From NCBI GenBank assembly GCA_905221605.1, contig CAJNDS010002634.1, forward strand, positions 684,001 through 748,000: a stretch of 64,000 bases of DNA, written 5' to 3'. A program made the position numbers and the translations under genes. Each line of letters begins with the position of its first letter. The stretch's first letter is position 1. Shown one piece after another: positions 13,001 to 22,800 of this stretch. The stretch comes from Symbiodinium natans (taxonomy: Eukaryota; Sar; Dinophyceae; Suessiales; Symbiodiniaceae). The notes under the pieces are model-generated. The model was not told the DNA's origin. It saw only the letters and a list, made by a program, of their open reading frames with translations, and ran no database searches.

Positions 13001-15820
13001 TTCGGGGCTGCGCCTCAGCAAAGCAAGGCTTCAGCTTCTTGGAAGCCGCAGTACTATTTGCTTAAGAGCCCCAAAAGAATAAAGAATATTAATCCCTATG
13101 TTACCCTTACAAGGAAGAACAGTTTTTATTTTTTGGGGGGTTCTTAAGCAATTAGTAGCACAGGACCAGACTCCCGAGTTGGAGTTTAAAACCCGTATTA
13201 CACCCAGGCCTTCCCCGCAGCGAGAGTTTTTTCAAACCGCAGACCTGAACCCCCCCCCCCCCCCCCGCTGGATGAGCTTCGGGTCATCAGGGTTTAGGGT
13301 TTAGGGTTTAGGGTTTAGAGAGTGGAACGGTTTCATTGGCCGGTGTTGGTATAGGTATGTTGCTTCAACGTCTTTTTGTTCAAGGCCTTCCAAACCTGTC
13401 AGCAGTAATCTTATGCATTCTTACCAATATGCCAAACACGGTGAGTCCTCAAGCTCTCGCGCACAAGTTGGTTTTCTCCACATGCTACGATACGAGCCTC
13501 TGAGGTTCTGGATGAGCCAGCTGGAGCCACGTGTCTTCCAGGTTATTTTTGTTTAGGGTTTAGGGTTTAGGGTTTAGGGTTTGGGACCGTTCGTCAGAAT
13601 GGCTTTGCCATCCGGGGTCGATGACGCTGAACTTCCTGTGAGGCCTTCATGATAGCAAGTACTTCCATGATATGAAAGCCTAGACCTGATTTTATTGCTG
13701 GCTTCCTAGGTTAGGGTTGGGATGTTCCCCCTTATACTAGCCGTCCATTAAAGGAATGGAAGTAGGGGGCACGAGATTCCCGATTACGGACTGTTAGCAT
13801 AAGGGGGAACATCCCAGCTCAAGGTTGGGGTCTAGACCCGGGGTGCTTGATGACCTGTCAGCGCTCTGGATCTGACGACCGTCCAATCGTGCAATGGCGT
13901 GCTCACCATTTTTGTTGGTACACCCTCTTTTCAATCATGCTCGGGTGGCTCCGACCATAGGGCACCTGCAGAAATTGCATGCATCATGTGCTTGCTGCGA
14001 GTAGTCACGAGTCAGAAAGAGGTTGCATGACATCACATGGGTGCAATGATTGCCAATGGCTCGTGCAACACATGGGTGTTTTACCGTCAAAAGGGCGGTT
14101 GTGCTCCAAACGGCTTCACAAGTCCAAGTAATATAGGGGTCAGACTAATTACGAATGGTATGCCCTTATGGTCCCTATATAAATGTACTAGAACAACCCC
14201 CCAAAACCCTATGTTTATTCTTTAGGACCCTATACTAGCTAGGCTTCAGGGTTTAGGGTTTAGGCTTAAGCCGGCTGCCGATTCCGACCTTACCTTGCTG
14301 AGGTTGGAATACCATGACTTGATGAGTCTCTTTGAGTTTCTTGACAACGGAGACGCTTGCTTAGTCAATTTTTGAACTTCATCTTTCTTTTTTTTGGGGG
14401 GGGTTGCGATTTTTGTTGTGGGAAGAATGTGTTGGTCTGGCCTTCGCTTCCCCGGTTGACGGCGTGATAAGGATGGGCAGATCACGCTCACGGAGTTCAT
14501 CGAAGGCCAGCACAAAATGATTGCTAGGGTTTAGGGTTTAGGGTTTAGGGTTTAGGGTTTAGGGTTTAGAGCTGTCGGGCATGGGGTTTGACGGAGGGGT
14601 GCTGGGTTTGGCGTTCGAGAAAATTTTTCCTCAGCAGGATCAAAAACCCCAGAACAGCTTGGCCCCATGTTTAAGCAGCTCTGTACTTTTGGTTTCCCCA
14701 CAGGCTTGCAAGGAGGGGCACCCTTACTATACGAACTGTAGTTAAGGGACTTATCCCAAGTCAGGCCCCTCCTTGTAAGAATCTTCAAATCCAGGTGCTG
14801 CGCGCCTGCGTGGGAGCGCAAAGGCCATCGATGTCTGGCGTTTGGAGACGAAAGTGGAAGTCGCCTGGCAAGCAAGTTTAGCATTGTGAGTTTGTTTACT
14901 GCAAGGGAGGTGACAGGGTTTTGAAGGAGGTTGAGGGTAGGGTTTGGGGTTGAGGGTTGAGGGACGAAAGTAGAAGTCGCCTGGGAAGCAAGTTTCGCAT
15001 TGTGAGTTTGTTTACTGCAAGGGAGGTGACAGGGTGTTGAAGGAGGTTGAGGGTAGGTTTAGGGTTGAGGGTTGAGGGTTGAGGGTTTAGGTCTTAGTGT
15101 CTGCCAGCAATGAAAGAACGCGCCAGTGGGACAGGAGGGCTGGAGGGTGTGGGTGAGGGCCCGTCTGCCAAGCCCTGGATAACTACTACTTGCCTAGGGA
15201 GAACAAAGACCCCCCCCCCCCCAAAAAAAAAAAAAGAGCACAAAATCACAATCCAGATATTACCCTTATAAGGCAGAACACTTTCTTTATTTTTATTTGT
15301 TTATTTATGTTTTTTTTGGGGGGGGTTCTTAAGCAATTCGCAGTTTAGGGTTAAAGTGTTCATCTTCAGTGTGCTAACCTTGGCCAGGGTCGTGTTTCTT
15401 GTTTGGAGCGATTTCTCATGGTAGTATGCGTTCGCTGTACTCTGAATGTGAGGTCCTGCTGGGTGAATTACTACGGCTCGCGTATCCTGAAAAGGCACCT
15501 GGGCTTCAATGGACAAAAGGCGCATCGAATGATGTGCAGGCGTAGGGGGCAAGGTAGGCTCAACGACGGATGGCTCGTGATCATGCTGATGGACATATCT
15601 TGGCCAGTGTGTAAGCACGCCATAGCCACTCTCCGGCGATCACTTTGTCTTGATCTCGTGGTGCTTCTACTATATCCTCCTTGGGAATCATTTTTGTTTA
15701 CATAAAACTCCAAGGACAGTAAAAATGTTTTCTTAAGGTTCTAAGGGGAGTATAGTCTAAGCCGTCAGGACCAAGAAGAAGTGGATGTGCAGCAGGTGTT
15801 CAACCAGCCCCCCGACTGAG
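4093..15820 (+). CDS. single-domain voltage-gated cation channel with EF-hands, multi-exon, 5' end missing
   Basis: Role: ion conduction across a membrane, gated by voltage and probably tuned by Ca2+ through two EF-hands. Exons as I read them: 4093-4156 (S1, FDLVLTALLFLNVVWMGL), 4752-4834, 5365-5419 (S2, GDLIFTSLYTLDVL), 6181-6267 (S3, CMNYLDVLVTLVSIIE), 6423-6515 (S4), 7220-7275, 7496-7549 (S5, FWTFCLLMCIQCVAGM), 8353-8392, 8918-8961, 10472-10501 (pore, FLSMFEILFA), 10599-10639 (NWGPPCRVVVEN), 11105-11169 (S6, FSAFFLLYRCVLGFAVLN), 11670-11729, 11808-11858, 12407-12440, 12906-12966 or 12971, 14303-14351, 14472-14505, 14795-14862, 15770-15820 (stop TGA). S4 reads FRLLRIGKLARALRLI, a positive residue every third position. 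EF-hand 1 is DDSGDGSLNLEEF; EF-hand 2 is DNGDGQITLTEF. Phases agree at every join except possibly 12.97-14.30 kb, where a micro-exon may be missing. A 22-nt exon at 3691-3712 could precede S1; the start codon was not found. Family certain, exact ends inferred. Confidence 0.85.
4852..4952. mobile_element. family C inverted-repeat element with 4-bp duplication
   Basis: GGGTGATTGGCAAGATG at left and TTTTGACAACCACCC at right, flanked by ATAT on both sides. Core TTTTGGGGTGCCCTAAATAT is shared with copy 2. Confidence 0.85.
5223..5352 (-). repeat. degenerate CCCTAAA/CCCCTAA array before the S2 exon
   Basis: CCCTAAAC, CCAAACCCT and CCCCTAA units run up to the acceptor CATCTCCAG at 5364. It shows unit drift from 7 to 7-8 bp (AACCCCT). 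Confidence 0.9.
5475..5537 (+). repeat. interstitial (TTTAGGG)n array after the S2 exon
   Basis: Nine units, lying 55 bp after the S2 donor (5420) on the donor side of that intron. Confidence 0.95.
6063..6162. mobile_element. family A inverted-repeat element (MITE-like)
   Basis: Ends GGGGATGTT and CATCCCC; inner arms carry TACTAACAGTCCTGA and TCAGGACTGTTAGTA. The flanks repeat ACATCAG, a likely target-site duplication of 7-8 bp. It lies at the end of the S2-S3 intron of the channel gene. Confidence 0.8.
6423..6515 (+). other. S4 voltage-sensor exon of the channel gene
   Basis: This 93-nt exon encodes 31 residues, including NPFLFRLLRIGKLARALR. Arg/Arg/Lys/Arg/Arg are spaced exactly three apart, the signature of a voltage sensor. 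It is preceded by CACAAG (acceptor) and a short CCCTAAACC motif, and followed by a GC donor at 6516 and a TTTAGGG stretch at 6533. It starts and ends in phase 0, matching the S3 exon before it and the S4-S5 linker exon (VLQSLELLTKCLQAS) after it. Confidence 0.88.
7558..7606 (-). repeat. (CCCTAAA)n array after the S5 exon
   Basis: Six to seven units begin within ten bases of the S5 exon end. This is the opposite orientation to most donor-side arrays. Confidence 0.95.
8483..8700. repeat. tandem duplication of about 130 bp
   Basis: Two diverged copies (from about 8483 and about 8613) share AGCCCCTAAGGGTAC, then TGTTCC, GGATC and CTCTTCAGG. Located in a channel-gene intron. Confidence 0.8.
10472..10501 (+). 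other. 30-nt pore micro-exon of the channel gene
   Basis: The exon reads G-TTC-TTG-AGC-ATG-TTT-GAG and on to GC, giving SMFEILFA with the single pore glutamate, and it joins in phase 2 on both sides: AC|G from 8961 and GC|G into AACTGGGG at 10599. The donor would be GA (GAGTCT). Only the combination of phase and the family pattern YGTFSRT-FLSMFE-NW makes this small exon visible. Confidence 0.7.
12010..12077 (+). repeat. (TTTAGGG/CTTAGGG)n array in a channel intron
   Basis: About nine units, with two GCTTAGG variants. Confidence 0.95.
12205..12305. repeat. 10-bp tandem repeat (TTAAAGTACA/TTAAAGTATA)
   Basis: About ten units of ATTAAAGTAC/ATTAAAGTAT with small length changes, in a channel intron. 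Confidence 0.9.
13051..13158. mobile_element. family D inverted-repeat element
   Basis: TACTATTTGCTTAAGAGCCC at left, GGGGTTCTTAAGCAATTAGTA at right, with a shared AATCCCTATGTTACCCTTA core. A diverged copy is at about 15185-15345 and a right half at 50213-50242. Confidence 0.8.
13716..13815. mobile_element. family A inverted-repeat element
   Basis: TTGGGATGTTCCCCCTTATA at the left and GGGGGAACATCCCA at the right, with GGACTGTTAG inside. In a channel intron. Confidence 0.8.
14128..14236. mobile_element. family H inverted-repeat element
   Basis: ATAGGGGTCAGACTAATTAC at left, TTCTTTAGGACCCTATAC at right. Sister copy at 32254-32357 shares CTTATGGTCCCT and CCCCAAAACCCT. Confidence 0.75.
14839..15062. 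repeat. tandem duplication containing an exon end
   Basis: The segment from GACGAAAGTGGAAGTCG to GAGGTTGAGGGTAGG (14847-14942) is repeated at about 14964-15060. It includes the last 16 coding bases and donor of the 14795-14862 exon. Confidence 0.85.
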
Positions 15821-16510
15821 TTTTGCATACTTTTGCAGAGTTGTCGAGACCCATTCTGAACACCAGATGCAGGGTGGTTTAGGGTTTAGGGTTTAGGGTT
15901 TAGGGATACTCACAGGGCCTTCCGAAGTCCGAGTTCCGATGCAACAAGGGATTGTTACCTAAGTTTGGTGCAGAGTCATGGGCTTACTGCTTGGTGGAGT
16001 TTTAAACGTTACCTGAACCCTAAACCCTAAACCCTAAAAAAAGGTCAGAGAGTCGCTGGAATATGACGAATATGACGTGTTGATTCTGTGCAGTCTGCTC
16101 GCTTCCGGAGATTGCTATGACAGAACCCGTCAGTCCCACATCGAAAACAGTTTCTATATATATATACATATGTATATAACACACAATGTATAAGGTACAC
16201 AAATCTGTGATACCATCTAACATATACTTAACTTGCGCAATTACTTGTTGCTTCACATCACAAGAGGACAACCATTTAGTGCATGCTCAGGTTTCGGTCA
16301 CTGCTTGCCTTTCCGAAGCGCTGAGCTGTTTGCTAGGTCTACTCTACTCCAACCATGGGTTATGCGCTTTAAGGACAGGAAGTGCATCTGCCTCACAATT
16401 ATTTGCACATGTGCAGCCCCAACCCAAACTGACACACCTTGATGCACCCAACATCCTGCCTGCAGACCTGGCTACGCCCCAACCACCCAACCTAGTCATA
16501 CTCCCAAAGG
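15821..16510. other. spacer after the channel gene
   Basis: Holds a four-unit TTTAGGG array (15878-15905), a CCCTAAA array (16015-16038), a small TA tract and a 117-codon ORF without clear coding signs. No gene called. Confidence 0.5.
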
Positions 16511-16612
16511 CTCCATGTACCCTTATAGTAGATACCTAGGCCTTAAGGTACCCTTGTAGGAACCCCTTTAAGGCCTAGGTATCTACTATATGGGTACATG
16601 GAGCCTTAGGGA
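16511..16612. mobile_element. long perfect-arm inverted repeat
   Basis: AGGCTCCATGTACCC, AGTAGATACCTAGGCCTTAA and its complement form arms of about 45 bp. Its end lies at the acceptor of exon 16618. Confidence 0.75.
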
Positions 16613-16617
16613 CTAAG

Positions 16618-16743
16618 GTCCATCTTCAGCCACATCCACAGCGTCACGATTGAGCGTCGCCAATCCTTGCGCGAAAGCATCGCAGACGCGGAAACGGGGT
16701 TGCCCGCGGAAACGGCAGCCCCGGTCGTCGTGCGCAACAGTGT
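16618..16743 (+). CDS. exon, product unknown
   Basis: Acceptor GGGACTAAG, at the end of an inverted-repeat element, is followed by a frame with SIFSHIHSVTIERRQSL and RESIADAETGLPAETAAP, and a canonical donor GTGAGC (16744). The exon is GC-rich between two AT-rich or repeat segments. Phase 2 in, phase 2 out. Family unknown. Confidence 0.5.
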
Positions 16744-16814
16744 GTGAGCTCTTTGCCGGTTCAGTGCGCTTCGGGTGCGCCTGCAGTCGAGACACCGTCA
16801 GAACGTCGTTGGCC

Positions 16815-17345
16815 TGCCTGCGCCCTTAATGATAATTTTTGTGCATAATTACGCGTGAATTATATTACAAGTATGCACTAAATAGCACTATTAAGGGCCC
16901 TTTCCCCCTTAGTTAGAATACTGTACGGGGCTAGAAGCATATTAGCATTCTGGGCCCCGTAACAATATCAATTAAGGGCCCTTGCATGCTGTGTTAAAAG
17001 CCCCTCCAATAGACTTACATTGTAACGGGGCTGTTTACCTACAGATAAGGACACACACACATACAACAAATTTTAATTGTAAGCATGCGCTATGAAGCGA
17101 GTTTATGAAGTGAATTGCATGAACGGATAAACGAAGTGAGTGATTGCACGAAACCCGTGAAATGAACGAAAGACGAGAATTTCGGGCCAGATATTTACCA
17201 TACAATTCGCCCAATTAACGAAATGAAGGGCAAATTTTGGCTTTTATTCACTGCGCTCACTCATTCACTAAATTCACGCGTCCTCAAAGTCCATGTAATT
17301 TAGTACATTCATTCGCTCTGTTCTCTAGTTATTAGAAGAAAGAAG
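16815..17345. other. AT-rich island with short palindromes
   Basis: Low GC, no telomere-type units, words such as ATTAAGGGCCC, ACGAAGTGA and GCGTGAATT in both orientations. No gene seen. Confidence 0.6.
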
Positions 17346-18651
17346 TGAACAACATCAACAATGTGGGCGTATGAGGTGAAATGAGCCAGCCAGAGTTGTG
17401 GGTTGGAGCACAAAATCTTCCAAATCTCATCTGGAGCTGATGTGCACACCCCGATGCCACCAAGAGCACTTCAAGCACAAGCTTCCTGGTTCTTGGTAGG
17501 GATTTCGGGACTTTGGGTTCCGAAAGAGGCTATGGGCAGTTTCCGAAAGTTAGGGGTCCTGCGGGGGGTCTTGATTTTGTAGAGGGGTGGGGAGTATAAA
17601 CGGGGACCGGAATTGGTTTGGCAACCCCACGATGTGTAGGGGGCAGACTTCTTCCGTAATTTCCTACGAAGAACCAGGAATATTGGGTCGGGCCACAAGT
17701 TGCCTGGTGTGGCGTTGAGATTCTCATGGGTCCCCAACAAGAGGGTTCAGGGTTTATGAGGCCAAAACTCAAGCTGGTCCGAGTCTGGGGTCAAAAGGGG
17801 GCTTGTCAATTTTAGGGATGTTTAGGGTTTTGGCTAGGGTCTCTCTGTTTGCTCTCAAGATTGGAGTTTCGGGTTCAGTGTTCAAAAAACCGTGAAATTC
17901 TAGGGTTCTGGAATGACACGAGTTCGAATTTTGCAGGGGTTGTCGGGCTTACTGCTTGGGGCACCTGGCATGTTTTCAACTGACCAAACTTCGCTGTGCC
18001 TCAACTGACGTCGTTTCACCCAGCACTGTGAGGCTTGCGTAGTCCTGTGCCCTGCGATGTCCCTTTCGGAACCTCAAACCCTAAACCCTAAACCCTAAAG
18101 CGACAAATCCACCAAAAAACGCCGAAGCATCCAAAACCGCAAACCCCAAACGCCGCAAGCCCAAAAGACCTTCAACATCTCAAAAACCGGATTGTCAAAG
18201 CCGTGAGCAACCCCGGCCTTTTCAGCACTGGGTTTAGGGGATCAAAGCTTGGGCTCGTGACATTTCCTATAGGCTCTAGGGTTCGGAGCGCCGGGCACAA
18301 GTAGGTGCCTTGTCCGGGATTGTTGTGCCAATCGTTCTTTTGTCGTGCTGTCGTAGTCACGTAGGCAGGGCCTGGCTACTCGTGGCAGGAGATGACTGCT
18401 GCATTTGTCAGTTCGCAAGACTTTGACACGACATTTTCGATCTGCGTTTACGTAAACCCCATGCAAGCTCAATGTAAACCGTCAAGCTGATCCCACTCGA
18501 TGGACCTTGGCCTCGTGGGCACAAGACTTCACAGCGTCTGTTTCGGAGGCATAGTCTAATCGTGGCGGACGGCGCGCGTAGAGGCCACCGCCCTCCGAAA
18601 CAACAGAAACGTGAGATTCCGCTTGAAGCGGCCCTTTTTTCTTGCCTCGAG

Positions 18652-18710
18652 CCGCAATGTTCGGGAATCTCCATGAGTCCCTTTCCACTGTGGTGGATCT
18701 CTCTCCTAAG
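18652..18710 (+). CDS. short exon-like segment
   Basis: A strong pyrimidine tract (CCCTTTTTTCTTGCCTCGAG) precedes a frame with MFGNLHESLSTVVDLSPK; possible GA donor at 18711. A longer minus-strand ORF (18408-19106) covers it but has poor coding character. Confidence 0.3.
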
Positions 18711-19249
18711 GATGAAGAGGACCATTGACAGTGCCGCCTGCAGCACGGACAGCCTAACGAGTCGGTTATCAGCCAGAGTTTGGGGTTTCCGCAAAGAAAA
18801 ACAGGTGTGACCCTTTTTTTGTGGGGGTTTCCCTGTAGGATTGTGGTATTCTTGGGATGTGGGGGACCCCCTATTTTGGTAAGTGCCAAACTGAACATGC
18901 TTGAGTCGACCTGTCATTTGTAGGCGTGTTGTGTTAACGTCAATGAGAGGCCTGGGCATATGCCGAAGGGTCACCGGCGACCCTTCTTTCTTCGAGGGCA
19001 TCCACAATGAGTTGCAGGCTATCGGTTCGTGTATGCCCAGCTTCGGTAGTACATCGCATCCCCACAGGTATCGAGCCGTGAACTCAGCCGAGATGCGGGC
19101 TTTCAATTCAATTCAATGGGGTGGAAGAAGTCGGACCTGGCAGTTAGTTCGTTGTCGAAACTGTCAGAGGGTCGGGCCCCTCAGAGCACATGCTTCGTTT
19201 CACTTGATCAGGTTTGTGGAGTGTCTGCATGGACTTAGGTACTGATTGT

Positions 19250-20540
19250 ACTATACCAAAGAAGATTTATGAAGTCGATGATCCAGAGCCTGGGATAGAT
19301 CTGAAGCTATAGGGTTGACTGTTAGAGCACGCTCACCGGTCTCCACCAACGGGCCCGCACCCCTAGTATAGCCCGGCCACGGGCTTCAATTTATTGACCC
19401 TACAAACCCTTTAACCCTGAACCCTTGACCCCTAAACCCTAAACCCTTGACCCCTAGACCCTAGACCCTAAACTACCCTAAACCCTAAACCCTAAACCCT
19501 ACACAGCCCGGCCAAGCTTCAAGAATCGTGGGTGTGGCAACGAGCAGTGCTCCGCAATCTCCCGTGGAGTTGCTCGGCGAGAGATCCCCGCGCGCTCAGA
19601 AACAAGCTTCAGAGTCTGCCGGGACGATCTTGACTTACAGCTTCTAAGGCATATGCATGCAACTGCAAGGGGCGCTAGCTAAACACAGTCGATATTATCA
19701 TCATGCAGTCCATATATCCATTTCCGACGCACCCAAAATGGCCATTCCATGTCAATCGGCACCTGTATATTTCCACAAGCCCAGATTGCGGTTCCGGTTT
19801 AAGCTTGTCTCAAAGACTAAGCCCTCAATCCCTAGCCCTACAGGGCCCCAGGCCCCAGGGACGTCCTTGCATTAGGGGGAGGGTCAGTTCAGGGTTTTTG
19901 GCCTTCGGTTTTCTTAGTAGCCGATTGGTACGCTTTTGCCCTGTCTTGGAGTTCTCCAAATGCGTGTAAGTGCTAGGCCCTATCACCCCAAATCACCCCA
20001 CAACTCAAAGAGCCCTATATAAGCCCAAAACTCTCTAGGCCTGGGCCTAAACCCAGCTGCAGGTTCCAGAGCATGGCAGCTTATGCAGCTTTAGGAGTTG
20101 TAGGGTCGCTAGGATGAAGAGGGTTCAGGTTGCAAAGGATCCAACCACAGCGCCCCTACTTGAATGTTCAGGGAACTAAGCATGTACATCGGCTGTGACT
20201 GGATTTTTGGGCGACCCCCAACTCAGAGGACTTAGAACCTTACTTATTATGCTGCCTCAGTTGCCTGGGCCTCCGACAAAAGAAAAGCACCTGTAAAGCT
20301 GTTGCTAGGAGAGCCCTGGACGTCGACTGGATGCATGTGCAGGAGAAGGGCACGATTTTCCATCGGATTGCCCGCTCGGTTCCTTGGCCGCAGCGCTGCG
20401 ATGCCATTGTTGTGAGTTTTCAAGAAGAAGCTGAAGCAGGTGGTTTAGGGCTTTGGGTTTAGGGTTCAGGGTTTAGGGGTACGGCTCAAGCTTTGGCTAC
20501 GAGGCCTGAATAAGGCAAGTGACAATTCGTAATTCCTTGC
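19250..20540. other. spacer, no gene seen
   Basis: Contains CCCTAAA/CCCTTGACC variants at 19405-19500 and GC-rich unique sequence. ORFs of 60-90 codons lack splice or family support. Confidence 0.4.
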
Positions 20541-20544
20541 TGCC

Positions 20545-21312
20545 ATGGAGACAAGTTCTGGGTATCGGAAGCTGTCATCATGTATCGCTTACTCAATCCG
20601 ACTTGCGCAGAAGACACCGAATCGAGAAGTATCATACTGCTTGCGAAGGGCTCTTCAGCACCTTGTATCAACACCATGTACGCTGAAACGTCAAATCTGC
20701 TTGTACGATGGACTGGGCTTGGATTGCAAACAACCCAGACTCAGTCCATCCAACAATATGTCAGTTGGCGTGTCTCAACGTGAAGGGGCCCAAGATTCTC
20801 CTGCAGAGCGCCGGTTGAAATGTGGAGATGCCCCGATGCAAGGACGGGTCGCTAACACTGGCACCCAAACTTCGGAAGAGCTGGTCTCGCAAGCTGAGTG
20901 CGCAGCTTTGTTGGAAAGTGTGTTCCGGCAAGTGCAGTCCTCCACAGATGCGCTGATGGCAAGGCTGGAAAGACTGGAGCACCAAGACATGGTGCGGAAT
21001 GGCTTCGGACAGGGCAACAGTGTGGATGCCAATAACAACGCTGGTGCTGGGAATCACAGTCAACATGGGGACCTTGAAGAACACCTGCAGATTGGCCGTA
21101 CGCAGAAAGCCCCTCAGCCACTTTCAGATTCGCATCAACGAGATGGTGCCCTCGGCCATTGTCGGCAGACGGGGCGCACGCAGGGAACTCCTCAGTCACT
21201 TTCTGATGCTAGTTCACATCGACGAGAGGTTGCCCTCCGCCGCTGTCAAGTCCTCTTACCCATAGACGAGCTGAGGCGCAGGCTATCGTCCATGTCTGAT
21301 GACGAACTGTGA
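20545..21312 (+). CDS. hypothetical protein with coiled-coil stretch and internal duplication (255 aa, one exon)
   Basis: I do not recognise this protein. The middle (about residues 110-150) looks helical and coiled-coil-like (LMARLERLEHQD). Near the C-terminus a block of about 26 residues occurs twice: IGRTQKAPQPLSDSHQR followed by GALGHC, then TGRTQGTPQSLSDASSH followed by VALRRC. The duplication is also visible in the DNA. The end, LRRRLSSMSDDEL, is charged. No membrane segment or signal peptide is visible. It is one of the few long intact ORFs in the window and has no telomere-type repeat inside it. It could be one exon of a larger gene. The antisense ORFs here look like shadows. Confidence 0.55.
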   Translation: METSSGYRKLSSCIAYSIRLAQKTPNREVSYCLRRALQHLVSTPCTLKRQICLYDGLGLDCKQPRLSPSNNMSVGVSQREGAQDSPAERRLKCGDAPMQGRVANTGTQTSEELVSQAECAALLESVFRQVQSSTDALMARLERLEHQDMVRNGFGQGNSVDANNNAGAGNHSQHGDLEEHLQIGRTQKAPQPLSDSHQRDGALGHCRQTGRTQGTPQSLSDASSHRREVALRRCQVLLPIDELRRRLSSMSDDEL

Positions 21313-21481
21313 CTACCAAAAGGATGTTGTTCGTTTGCATGTTTTTGGCTTGCGCTGTCTTGTGAATATCATGAGATGGAGCGAAGTGGGATAAGCAGTA
21401 TTCCGGCGACGCCCTCAGTCCGGCTGCAAAAAGGGGTTGGTTTTTGAAGGAGGGTGCTGTAGACCGTAAGCAACAACCCGG

Positions 21482-21664
21482 ATGTCTGAGGTGATGAACT
21501 TTGGCAAAGGCCTGATAAACTCAATCCGTTCTGCATTCGGTTATTTCCTCGCCAAGATGCAGAAGAAGAATGAGGACCGACATCGATTTTTGCCAGAGCA
21601 CCTCTCCTTCAATGCATTCCATTGGCTCTGGAACACCCGAACTGCAAACCGTCCAGGAGCTTAG
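21482..21664 (+). CDS. short ORF, product unknown
   Basis: Sixty codons, including FGKGLINSIRSAFGYFLAK and HLSFNAFHWLWNTR, amphipathic. Lies 170 bp after the 255-aa ORF on the same strand. No repeat inside. Could be a further exon of the same gene. Confidence 0.3.
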   Translation: MSEVMNFGKGLINSIRSAFGYFLAKMQKKNEDRHRFLPEHLSFNAFHWLWNTRTANRPGA

Positions 21665-22317
21665 AATTTAGACTAGGACCCCCAGACTCCTTTTCGGCCA
21701 CTGAGCATATGCCGGTTCCTTTTGCTATGAGCCCAAAGCCAATTCTACTCTCGTGAGTGCAGGAATGCGTACAGAAGCAGCAGAAGGCTGAGTCGAAGCA
21801 GTGCCAGCTTGTTTGTTGGTCCTGGGGCTTTTTGGGGCTTTCCTTCTTTGCTTGTTTTTAGGCAGGGAGAGAAGGGGCTTTGTGTCTGTCCTAGGTTGAT
21901 GGGGCACTTTCTTCAATGCTTCGGGGGCAGGGATAGTAAGGGAGCACAAGAATGACATGACAAAATTGCTCATCGTGGCAAAGCTGCTATGTAAAAATAG
22001 AACAACCAGGGTATGATGTCGGTGACTCTTCGAAGTCTTCGCCTCCCAAGCAAGAGAACCTCAGAACAGCAAGGCCCTCGTCGGGTTTCGTTTAGGGTTT
22101 AGAAGCTTATAAGGGTCAAGAGGCCGCGTGATTATATACTTGGGGGCCAAGGTCCCTAAACCCTAAACCCTAAGCCCAAAGCCCTAAGCCCTAAACCCTA
22201 AAGCCTAAACGGAAGGATATCCCCTATTTAGGCACATGGACCCACAGGGAGGAGGCACAAGTGCAGGGCCGCACTTGGGCGAGCCTTAATTGATCGCTTT
22301 TCGGTCTGTTTAGGGTT

Positions 22318-22490
22318 TAGGGTAAAAGGGTAAAAGGGTAAAAGGGTAAAAGGGTAAAAGGGTAAAAGGGTAAAAGGGTAAAAGGGTTGAAAGTTGAAAA
22401 GGTTTAGGGGCTTGGGTTTAGGGTTTCTAGGGTTTATAGGGTTTATAGGGTTTATAGGGTTTATAGGGTTTAGGATTTAGGGTTTAGGGT
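22318..22490 (+). repeat. derived telomere-type repeats of 8 and 9 bp
   Basis: About nine units of GGGTAAAA (8 bp) followed by five units of GGGTTTATA (9 bp), each near-perfect and next to ordinary GGGTTTA. Confidence 0.9.
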
Positions 22491-22619
22491 TACCTGAGTA
22501 CCAGTGGCGAAAAGGGTTCCCTCTTTACCGGCCGACTAAGGATGCAAAAGGGTTCCTACTATTCCCTCAATATATTCCTGGAGTAGGCGGGGGGGAGGCG
22601 CACCGGAAGCTTGTAGCTG

Positions 22620-22800
22620 TTGGAAGGTACTCAGCCCGAACCCCAAAAAAGTCCTCAAGGCCCAAGCATCCAGAGCCCCAGAGAACTTGTTTTGGTCAAA
22701 TCTCCATATCCCTTTTCCACCGAAACATCTGCCAGGGCTGCGGCAGACCTGCCCAACGCCAGCATGATTAGAAGCGCTTTGGCAGCCCAAGATGAGGGGG
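22620..22800 (+). CDS. exon-like segment, product unknown
   Basis: The frame includes SPRELVLVKSPYPFSTE and ARAAADLPNASMIRSALA. It lies after degenerate GGGTTTATA repeats. Boundaries not clear. Confidence 0.35.

Noticed and set aside
18408-19106. 232-codon minus-strand ORF
   Set aside because: No recognisable domain, mixed composition, overlapped by equally open frames on both strands and by a better + strand exon candidate.
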